Shown here: piece after piece, positions 11,885-22,500 of the stretch
Layout: each line of letters opens with the position of its first letter
Position numbering within the stretch: the first letter of the stretch is position 1
NCBI GenBank assembly: GCA_018292915.2
Contig: JACVVK020000475.1
Span: forward strand, 358,501 to 422,500
Source: Batillaria attramentaria
Taxonomy: Eukaryota; Mollusca; Gastropoda; Batillariidae
Direction: 5' to 3'
Length of the DNA stretch: 64,000 nucleotides
Translations under genes and position numbers: made by a program
The notes under the pieces: generated by a model
Seen by the model: the letters and a program-made list of their open reading frames with translations, nothing else
Told to the model about the DNA's origin: nothing
The model's database searches: none

Positions 11885-13787
11885 GGAAAACCACATTATC
11901 AGTCCGTTCTCGCCTACTCTGAGCAGATTCAGACCTTCAAAACATATGTCAGAAGTTTTAAAACCCAACTACAAATACTAATCCTCGGCATTTGGCCGTC
12001 ACATCTTTCCTAAATACCCAACAGTCACTGCTTCACGTCTGCCGGTCCTATCGGCGCCGAAGTGCCTAACAATTCACATTCTTCGTCCATTCTCGCCTAC
12101 ACTCATCAAATTCCGAAAACATACCTCAGTAAATTTAGAAGCTAAACTACTGAAACAAATTCTTTTTTGTCCGTCAAATCGAGTCATTCCTAAATACAAA
12201 GCGTCGCGGGTCAACCATATTTCGTGTGATGCCCCATGTCGGTCCAATCTCCTCCAAACTGTCCGATTCTTCACATTCTTCATCCATTCTGGCCCACACT
12301 GGTCAAATTTCGAAATACAAAACACTCTTCAGTACATATTTTCCAAAAGGTCCGACTCGTTACTTTCTTCATCCATTCTCGCCTACACTGACCAAATTCC
12401 GAAATACAAAACACACTTCACTACATAGCTTAGACACTCAGCTACATATACAAATGCTTATTTTGCCGTCACATCTTTTTTAAATACCCAGCAGCCACCA
12501 TTTTAAGTCCGAAATACCGTCTGCCGGTAACATCTCTTCCAAACGGTTCGACTCATTACTTCCTCCGTCCATTTTCACCTACACTGACCAAATTCCGAAA
12601 TACAAACCACACTTCAGTAGATAGCTTAGACTCTCGGTTACAAATAGAAATGTTCATTTGACCGTCACATCTTTCTTAAATACCCAGCAGCCACCATTTT
12701 AAGTCCGAAATACCCTCTGACGGTCAGATCTTTTTACAACGGTCTGACTCGTTACATTCTCCGTCCATTCCCGCCCACACTGACCAAATTCCGAAACACA
12801 AAACACACTTCATTCGATAGCTTCGACACTCAGCTACATATACAAATGCTTATTCTGCCGTCACATCTTTTTTAAATACCCAGCAGCCACCATTTTAAGT
12901 CCGAATTACCGTCTGCCGGTAACTTCTCTTCCAAACGATCCCACTCATTACTTTCTCTGTCCATTCTCGCTTACACTAACCAAATTCCGAAACACAAAAC
13001 ACACTTATGAGTGGGATCGTTTGGAAGAGATGTGACCGGCAGACGGTTTTCGGACTTAAAATGGTGGCTGCTGGGTATTTGAAAAAGATGTGACGGCCAA
13101 ATGAGCATTTATATTTGTAGCTGAGTGTCTAAGCTATCTAATGAAGTGTGTTTTGTGTTTCGGAATTTGGTTAGTGTAAGCGAGAATGGACGGAGAAAGT
13201 AATGAGTGGGATCGTTTGGAAGAGATGTTACCGGCAGACGGTTTTCGGACTTAAAATGGTGGCTGCTGGGTATTTGAAAAAGATGTGACGGCCAAATGAG
13301 CATTTATATTTGTAGCTGAGTGTCTAAGCTATCTAATGAAGTGTGTTTTGTGTTTCGGAATTTGGTTAGTGTAAGCGAGTATGGACGGAGAAAGTAATGA
13401 GTGGGATCGTTTGGAAGAGATGTTACCGGCAGACGGTATTTCGGACTTAAAATGGTGGCTGCTGGGTATTTAAAAAAGATGTGACGGCAAAATAAGCATT
13501 TATATTTGTAGCTGAGTGTCTAGGCTATCTAATAAAGTGTGTTTTGTTTTTCGGAATTTGGTTAGTGTAAGCGAGAATGGACGGAGAAAGTAATGAGTGG
13601 GATCGTTTGGAAGAGATGTTACCGGCAGACGGTCTTTCGGACTTAAAATGGTGGCTGCTGGGTATTTAAAAAAGATGTGACGGCAAAATAAGTATTTGTA
13701 TATGTAGCTGAGTGTCTAAGCTATCTAATGAAGTGTGTTTTGTGTTTCGGAATTTGGTTAGTGTAAGCGAGAATGGACGGAGAAACA
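11885..13787. repeat. ~195-bp satellite array with internal inversion
   Basis: Forward units (CAAATTCCGAAA words at about 12388, 12589, 12783, 12978, with more diverged ones before) are followed by inverted units starting near 13010, 13203, 13398 and 13593. The arms turn around a 58-base centre at 12949-13006, flanked by 21-base perfect complements at 12928-12948 and 13007-13027. Confidence 0.92.
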
Positions 13788-14027
13788 GGACTTACCAATT
13801 ACAGAAAGACATCCTCATATCAAATGTTTCAGTTTTACATACTGTATAAATGAGACAGTAACATTCAACTTAATCTCATGTTCAGTTCAGGTACAGTACC
13901 ACTGTACCCAACACCCTGGTTTTTTGAAACTTTAAAAAATCAAGTTTGGTCCAACAAACAAATTCAGTTTTGGACAAAAGTAGTAAGTTTTACTTTTGTC
14001 CATTTAAGTGTGTCATCGCAGCCCACA

Positions 14028-14500
14028 TTTTTTTTTTTTTTTTTTTTTTGCTGCCCCAACTCTTTGCCAACTCCAGTAAGGGTGTTCCTCCCAGGTCATT
14101 GGTGGAACCCACGGAGGACTCAGAAGCTGGGACAATTTTTATTATGCATGATGATGGAGATGAGGATGATAGTAAGATGATGTTATGGAGGTCCATGTGG
14201 TTTGGGACTGCGGGACAGGGCCGCATTCCACGCTTCCTGTCGTAAATATCCCGGCATTAAGACCAGGCGCGGGAACTACAGCACCTGCGGTGCCGGCCGT
14301 GTAATCATCCACATCATAAGACGTGTCATACTATTAAAGGAAGCACCCCCAAAGTCACACCCGTGGGTGAAACTCGGCTGTGTGGCAAGAGCCTCCCCAT
14401 CGGGCCCATAGCACACCCGCTCTGCGGGGTAGGAACCGACCTAGGTAGGAAAAATACCTTGCCTCGGCTGGGATTCGAACCTGGGTCTCCCAGCCCACAT
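14028..14500 (-). mobile_element. tRNA-SINE (family 2), 5' end missing
   Basis: Poly(T) at the left is the A tail in reverse. The body (GCATGATGATGGAGATGAGG) and the B-box region GGGATTCGAACCTGGGTCTC match the copies at 17.3 and 39.6 kb. Confidence 0.8.
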
Positions 14501-14689
14501 TTATTACTTGTACTGAGCAGGTAAACTCACTATGACATGTACACATAACAAGTTTTCCAGTTGTAATGGTTTTATTTATGGGTGGGCTTTTTTTTTTTCA
14601 TGTGTACTTCTTGTTAAAAATAATAACATACATTTACATTTCTTGCAAATTTGAATATACATGAGCTTTAGAGGGTCTACTGCGCTCGA

Positions 14690-14790
14690 CGAGTTTGGAA
14701 CGTGTGCACACTACCGTTTGTCACCGTACGTACTTCAGGGCTCTACCCGCTGAGCTGTAGAGGATTTACTGCGCTCGCGAGCTCGAAAGT
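14690..14790 (-). mobile_element. tRNA-like repeat fragment (family 5)
   Basis: In reverse it reads CTCTACAGCTCAGCGGGTAG, a tRNA-type A box, next to GCGCAGTAAATC. Matches 9335-9400. Confidence 0.4.
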
Positions 14791-15210
14791 CGCTGAACGC
14801 GACTTGGCTGCTGTGTTCAGCCCAGTGGCGCGCGGCAAACACGGTTACTGAGAAATGTCTGGTTGCGTCCGCCCGCCGCCATCTTGGAAATCGGCTGCTA
14901 GGTTCACTGGTTTTGATAGTGGGTCCGGTTGAAGGCGTGTAGCGAAAAAGATAACACCACCTATCGATAGTTTTATGTATTGATGACTGAAGGGGTTAAT
15001 GTACAACACATACAACCTTTTTTTGTTACGTTTTGTCCTTTGTTACGTATTTTTGAGCAGTATGTTTTAGGTGGCTGCTAGCTTCACTCTCGTTCGTTCC
15101 CCCGCCTGAACCACCTGCAATTAAGGGTACGCAACTCTGTAAACAAACCTACCAGTTTTTCCCGAGTTTGCGGCCATGGATCATGTGACTCAAGATCATG
15201 TGACCAAAGA
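14760..15210 (+). promoter_or_regulatory. Candidate NAGLU promoter region
   Basis: A relatively GC-rich stretch upstream of the gene holds a YY1-like GCCGCCATCTTGG element at 14875-14887, a common promoter-proximal motif in animals. Two M-box/E-box motifs TCATGTGAC lie at 15181-15189 and 15196-15204. MiT/TFE factors bind such motifs, and in vertebrates they drive lysosomal genes through related CLEAR sites. The transcription start itself cannot be seen. Confidence 0.35.
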
Positions 15211-15332
15211 GCAAAGCGAAAATGGCGTCTGCCACCTTTTGAAACCGGATTGGATAGTTGCCTTTCAAACCCTCAGGGGGGTAAACAGGTGTGCAAGAAC
15301 AGTTTTGGAGTCACAAAATGAAGCCTGTTTGG
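15176..15332 (+). CDS. Possible first NAGLU exon (weak)
   Basis: An open frame starts at an ATG in strong Kozak context (GCGGCCATGG) and runs to a strong GTAAGT donor at 15333. It ends in phase 1, which fits the exon at 15882 and exon 3. It begins MDHVTQDHVTKEQSENG and has no signal peptide, which a lysosomal enzyme needs. It may instead be 5' UTR or unrelated. Confidence 0.25.
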
Positions 15333-15805
15333 GTAAGTGGGTTACTGTTTTTACAGGAAGTCGACACGGAGACCGAAACCAAATAGAAGCACTTTCAATT
15401 TTGAAGAGTTGCTAAGCTACGGATGATCGACTATGCCCGTTTAGTATCTGTTATTTTATAAAGTTAGCATTAAATATCAGCAGTGACAGTGACAGAAGCA
15501 TTTGGCTTATTTTTCCACAGTATCACACCACAAGCTTGTCAGGATTACATACTGTTAGTGTCACATTCCTCATGAACATCATGAAAAAACTAAGATAGTA
15601 CTTAAGAAAACCAGTCACTGACTGTTTGTGGAGGCATGGATTTTTAACATGTAGCCCTAATAGAAAAGAATGCGTATGTACATGAAGGCAAGACAGGCTC
15701 TATAAATGAGTCTGCAAAAGAGTTTAACTGTAGTAGTAGGCACAAAAAGCACTTGACTTTCTTTACTTGTAAAGCTGATGTACACATTTCTAAATAGCAG
15801 CAATA

Positions 15806-15807
<2 letters not shown>

Positions 15808-15859
<52 letters not shown>
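15808..15859. repeat. (TG)n microsatellite
   Basis: Pure TG run just before the tentative NAGLU exon 2. Confidence 0.95.
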
Positions 15860-15881
15860 CAGTTATGCCTGATTTTGGCAG

Positions 15882-15920
15882 GGCAGTTCCTTGTCATGGT
15901 GCAGTTCACATCAGCCAGAG
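15882..15920 (+). CDS. NAGLU: NAGLU exon 2, small, tentative
   Basis: A 39-nt open segment lies between acceptor TTTTGGCAG and donor GTAAGG. In phase it reads [12 protein letters not shown] and continues into EFETLKHLK of exon 3. This resembles the end of a signal peptide with cleavage after TSA. The exon holding the start of that peptide was not found. Confidence 0.45.
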
Positions 15921-18900
15921 GTAAGGAAAAGAATAAATGGAATATCTATAGCTAACCTGCATGATATTTACTTCATCATCAGACAGTTACTGATTTGTAG
16001 AAGGTTTTTTTTTTTTTTTTTTTAATTCTGTTTTTGGTATTTGTACATATAGTAGGTCTCAGATAGAAGAGCATCTGATATTATATGAGCTTAACATATT
16101 TGAAGATTGTGGTTATGCACATGTGTACATGTACACGGATAAACGAAGTGACATGGTGTATCATCATAACCAGCTCCTACTAGTAGTACTAGTTATGGGG
16201 AGAGAGAGAGGAGCATTAGCAATATACGTGTTCATCAAATGGCATGTTTAAGCTACGAGTGGTTGATAAGGAGTCCATTGTTGGCAGAATGTTCCAGGTT
16301 TTCCGTTAATTATAGACATGTATTTTTCTAACGTAAATCTCTCTTTAATTTGCCTGATAACAGTGATCATATTTGGCAAGGTTTCCTCTAATCTGCTCTT
16401 ATAAATATGAAATTTAGCCAAGATCAATAACAAATCAAGCACCTTGTCTGTAAATACCCCTTCTGCTGTCCCAAAGATTATTAAAGATTCCGATAGAATT
16501 AATTTATCACAATGAGAACAATTGTCCTTCAACCATGAAAGAAGGGCTTCCCAAAAATTCTGCACGACAGGGCATTCCCAGAAAAGGTGTGATATAGTTT
16601 CTTCTGAAGATGCACAAAAAGTACAGGTGGAGGATTCAACCAATTTGCGCAAACATAAGAATCGCCTTGTTGGCAGTAATCTATGAAGAAGTCTGAACTG
16701 GAACCACCTCAGCTGTACATCAGATGTTAATTTAAATGGATGCAGAAATATGTATTTCCAATTAAGGTTGCTACCAAATTTTTCTTCCCATTTACGAATA
16801 CAAGATGCCTCCTGGCGTGGAGCTGTAAGAAAAGAGTACACAAATTTGGAGCCCTTTAAAATAATATTCCAAGTCTTTGATTGTGATAGAGTGTTGGTGT
16901 TGGCATCCAGTCCACACTTGTAGAAGGTAATTTTGAGGGTAATTTTAATTTCCTGTATGGCAGCCATCTTTGGACTTGGAGACTTTTTGATTTGTTGCTT
17001 TTCCTTTCAATTTCTCAACAGAGTTTGAGACCTTGAAACATCTGAAATCAAAATCATCAGCTGAAACACAAGCTGCAACAGTAACCGGCATGGTGAAACG
17101 AGTCATCGGTGATCGAGCAAATGAGTTTGTCATTCGTGTCAACCCAAGCCTGTCCACAACAGGAAAAGACACTTATCAGGTATTTACCTGAAAAACTTTT
17201 CAGCCCTCCCCCACACCCCCACACCTCCCTGGTATCCTTCCTCCTTTCGTTAAGGTGAATAATCCAACCGGCCCCCGTAGTGTAGTGGTTAGCACTTTGA
17301 ACCGTGGACCGGGAAACCCGGGTTTGAGTCCCAGCTAAGGCAAGCGGGATTTTTCCTACCTTGGTCGGCTCCTACCCAGAGCGGATGTGCTATGGGCCCA
17401 GTGGGGAGGCTGTTGCCACACAGCCGAGCTTTACCCACTTCACGGGTGCGACTTTGTGGGTGCTTCCCTCGGTATGACACGTCTTATGATGTGGATGATT
17501 ACACAGTCGGCACCGCAGGTGCCGTAGTTCCCGAGCCTGGTTAGTGCCGGGATATTTATGACAGGAAGCGTGGAAAGCGGCCCTGTCCCGCAGTCCCAAA
17601 CCACACGGACCTTCATAGCATCATGTTACATGTACCATCATCCTCATCTGCATCATCATGCATAATAAAAATTGCCCCAACTTCCGAGCCCTCCGTGGAT
17701 TCCACCCATTACCTGGGAGGAACACCACTGGAACTGGCAAAGGAGTTGAGGCAGCACAAAAAAAAAAAAGAAAAAGACAACAACAAAAAAAGGTGAATAA
17801 TCCATGAGAGGTTTTGTACGCTTTGCGGTAAGCGGTAACCCAGCTTTGTCGGTTTGTGTTACACTGCCTTTCTCCAGTTTGACCTGCATTACCTGAGTAA
17901 CTCTAAATAGTGAAAAAGTCATATACTGTACATGTATAAACCTCAGAAGAACTTCGTTTGCATGCAGTAACAGTATTTTTTAAGTCTGGCACTTGATGGA
18001 GAACTGTAGTTCCTTATGTATCAGGGTATTCATATTTTGTTTCTAGCTTGGTGCACATTAGCACTGCACTATAAAGACAGGGTACAACTGAGGTGAAACT
18101 TAGTGTACATCATGTAGAGTAAACCTAGAGAAATGTAACTTTCTATTCCTTTAATGGCTTTATATCCCTTGCATCTGTTTCCTTAATGTTCAGAATGGTT
18201 CATCAAGACTAATAGTAACCTTTTTTTTGTTTTTGTCAATTAGCTTCAAACCGTTGATCAGAAGATGCAAGTGACTGGGTCGACTGGCATTGCTGCAGCC
18301 ATGGGAGTGTACTACTACCTGAAGTACTATTGTGACAGTCAGTACACATGGGCTGGGAAAAATATCCGTCTGCCAGCCACGCTGCCTGTCATCGCAACTC
18401 CAATTACCATGACTGCCCAGGACAAGTGAGATTTTTCTTCACATTAGATTTGGGCAGAAGGAGCTTACCAAAGGTTCAACAGTTGGCTTTTAACAAGATT
18501 GTGTACCTATGATTGTGACACTGTACTTGTGACAGTGTGTTTGTGACCGTGTGTCTATGATGGTGTGTTTGTGCGTGCACGTCTTGAAGACGTGCATTTA
18601 CATCAGTGTCAATGCGTGTGTGTGAGCATGTTTGTGTTCTCATATATATATAGGTTATTGATGTCTTGGAGTTTTGGTGTATCTGCACACTCATCCACTC
18701 TCGCATTTTGGCCTGTCTGGGGCATAGGCCGTCTTCGACAGTTCTCCATGCCTTCCGATCCTGGGCCAGTCTCTCCAGCTGTCCCCAGCTGTGTCCCATA
18801 CTCTTTGCATCTGCCTCTAGATCGTGGTGTCAGGTGTTTCTTTGCCGGCCTTGTTTCCTCTTCCCCTGCGGGTTCCAGGTGAGGACTTGCCATGTGGTGC

Positions 18901-19445
18901 TGGAAGCAGGTTTTCGGTTGGTGTGGCCAATCCGTCTCTAGCATCTCAGGCAGGATGACATGCACTGTACACTTGTCCTGCACTTCCCTCAAAATGGAGG
19001 CATGCCAAAATTCCATGATGTCGGTATCCAGCAGGTTGAAAGTTAATCAGTAGCAATATCCTTTCACTGGACTCACTGGAACCGTTGGCATTGCTTTAGA
19101 GTTTTCTGTATAATAAAAGGAACTGATTTTCAGGCAGCACAATTTGATTCCAGGTTCCGCTACTACCAGAATGTGTGCACTGTAAGTTACTCCATGGCAT
19201 TCTGGGATTGGGCTGAGTGGGAGCGACACCTGGACTGGATGGCGATGAACGGCATTAACCTTCCCCTTGCCTTCACCGGGCAGGAGGCTATTTTCCAACG
19301 GGTGTGTGTCTCAGTGTTGTCTCTTTCTATATATATATTGGTGTTGCAGATGTTTGTAAGTTTTCAGGATGCACTGTATTTAAATGGGAAATTAAAAACA
19401 ATAAAAACAGATTTAAAACAAAACCGACACACACACACACGCACG

Positions 19446-19524
<79 letters not shown>

Positions 19525-22500
19525 TTTTATGCTTTTGTCACCTTGATTTTCCAACCATTGTTTTATTGTAATCGTCTAGTTTTGTATTTTCATGTCCTTC
19601 CTTTCTGCTCCAGCTTTACATGAGCATGGGGTTTACTTCTAAGGATATGGACGGATTCTTCGGTGGTCCAGCCTTTCTGGCATGGTAACTGTTTTGTTTT
19701 TTTGTCTTTTCCTGCTCTTTCTCTTTTGTTATCTCTGACTTATTGCAACCTGTATTAAATTTCTGTCTCTGTTTATGTGAATCCAGTACTTTGTGTAATT
19801 TTGTAGCTTTAATTTAACTATGGCAGTGTCCTAGGAAATTCTTCAGTTGAATTGACTGTCGGATACACAATCTGCAGCTACATCTGTCTGTCCATGGGAT
19901 GTGGGACTTAGTACTGTTTTGTTTCACTTTCTAGTGAAACTATGCCTTAAGTGTCTTTACTCATAGTCTTAATTCTTTCTGTGGTACGTGCATGTCTGGT
20001 GCCAGCTGCCTGGAGCCTTCACAGTGTAAAAATAATGCAGTAAGATTAAGCAGCTCAGGGATACTGAAACTGTCTGGCTGGTGTGTAAGCGTTCACTGTG
20101 CTTGGTTATATTTATATTCATTTTCCCGCAGGGCTCGCATGGGCAACATTCAAGGCTGGGGTGGGCCGCTGCCCCAGATGTGGATCACCAATCAGCTCCT
20201 GCTTCAGCACCAAGTCCTGCAGCGCATGCGTGACTTCGGCATGGTGCCTGTGCTGCCTGCTTTTGCTGGCCATGTGCCTGCCAGGTTCCAAACGTAAGGC
20301 AACATTTTGAATTCAGGGATCCCTGTGCTGTAGTGTGCCGTTCGCTATGAGGTTGTCTCTACTGCTTTCACAGTCTTAAATATAAATTCTGGTATGGTAT
20401 GGTATGGTATGGTATGGTATGGTATGGTATATGGTATGGTATGGTATGGTATGGTATGGTATGGTATGGTAGACTTCTCCTCGGCGCACGTATCCATCTC
20501 TAATGAGATGCTCTAGGCGCCGCAAGGCTGGAGGACGAAGGAGGGAAAGCCTGCTGCCGCTAGGCGCTACTTTGTGTGCAAACCTCCACCCTGCTATTCA
20601 CTCTGGTGCGTGCGACAGTATTTCTGTTTAACCACGCCACCGGCCACAGCCTACTCTTCTTCGAAAGATGAACGTGGGATTTTTAGCGTGCACACTTGAT
20701 ATTTGTGCGTGCGTGTGTACACGAAGGCGAGACAGGCACCGCAAACGAGTCTGCACATGGATTTGACTCGATATGGTATGAAAAAATCCAACCATATTCC
20801 TGCCCACCGGGGACTCGAACCAGGCAGCTCAGGATCCGAAGTCGGATGCCTTAACCACTAGACCAAATCCCCTCACTTTGATTTGATAGTATTATCATGT
20901 TGCAATATGTATGTTGTGTGAACATAATTTGACACTCTAGAGTCCTAATGACTTATTATAACTATGAGAGCCTTTTCTTACAGCAGTTTATGTTATGGAT
21001 GTAGGGTTATATAGATTTGAGTGTTGCTTTGAGGATTTTGTGAGACTGTTTTTACTGTGTTCATTTCCGCAGCCTTAAATGTGAACACTCACTATTTTGA
21101 TAAATGTCACGATATGTGTGTTGTATGACCAAACTTATTTTACACTTTGGAGGCATATGATATGATATCCAAAATATGAGAGCCTTTTGTTAGAGCAGTT
21201 TTGTTTTGCTTGCAGTATTTGAATGTTGTCTTTGATAATTTCATCTTCATTCTATCAGGCTATTCCCACAGTCCAAGGTGTCCCGACTAGGTGGATGGGC
21301 ACGTTTCAATGCGACCTACTCATAGTAAGTGGCTGAAGCTGCATGCTTTGATTCATTTGGTGGATGTTGACGCTAACCATTTCTTTCTCAATCTTCAGGC
21401 TGTTCCCTCAGTCTAATGTGTCTCGTCTTGGTGGATGGGCAGGTTTCAATGCAACTTATTCCTCGTAAGTAGTGTTCTAGCCCACAGGTGCTGTCTGCAG
21501 TCACCTTCCCCAACCTGTTCACAGCCTGCAGTGTTGACACTCCCACTTCTTCAGAGAACGACTGGCTTTCTGGTGATATATCAGAGTTGCAGTAAGAGTG
21601 ATCATCCCAAAAAAGCCTCCATGGTACCCAGCACACTCATCACCCTCCCTTCTACCCTAGATCAAATTTCACCCCAACCTAACCCCTGTTATTTCAAATC
21701 TTATGCCAGCACTTTCTGTTGAGCATGTGTTGAGCATTGTCTAGTCAGTTAATGAGTTACTTTGTTATTGCAAGTTCCAGGCGTGCACTTATTGCACTTC
21801 ACCACACAGAAATTGTCAGCCCCCTTTAGTCTACTGTATGGAAGTGTGTCTACATGTTCTGGTTGGCATGCATGTGTCTGTGTGTGTCAGAGAGAGAGAG
21901 AGAGATTTCTATAATTTTTTTGTTTTGTGCCATCATACATACAGTGTACTACATATACATACTACAGTGACCAAGTTGATCATGTTCAGAGTTTTTTATT
22001 TTATGGATCACAGTTGAATCATCAGCTGATTTTACTCGGTGCTCTATGGTTTGTCCAATGTACGTGATACCACACACAACACAGACAGGTTTATTCCTGT
22101 AGGTAAATTGGTACAATGGTAATAATATTTGTTCTGATTTTCCAGTATGTGCTTGGTTTCATATCTGCAGGAACTACAGTACATGTATAGGCTGACCATA
22201 AAGGTTTGGAGATGTGTCCTGCAAAATTGTCTATTGTGGTGCAGAAATGATAGGACATGTATGTGTCTGCCTTGGTAAGAAGGTAATCAGACATTTTGAA
22301 AATGAATGTCCGACATCACAAGGATATGAAACCCTGCGTGTGTGCTCAGTCTGTGAGTGAGAACCATTTCGTCTTCTGCATTTCCTTTCTTTTGTTTTGC
22401 AGCACCTACCTTTTGGATTTTGAGGATCCCATGTTTGAAACGATTGGTGCAAAATTCATCAAACTGGTATGTGACATTGTTTGGGGTGGCCGGTGGTCTA

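Noticed and set aside
13878..14245. Overlapping frames of about 100 codons on both strands
   Set aside because: They run through a SINE and its poly(T) run.
15176..15415. 79-codon frame with good Kozak context as a separate small gene
   Set aside because: No family likeness; at best part of the first NAGLU exon, so listed only as a weak exon.
18565..19016. Frames of 91-135 codons on both strands
   Set aside because: They are out-of-frame readings of a decayed LINE end; the true LINE frame has a stop.
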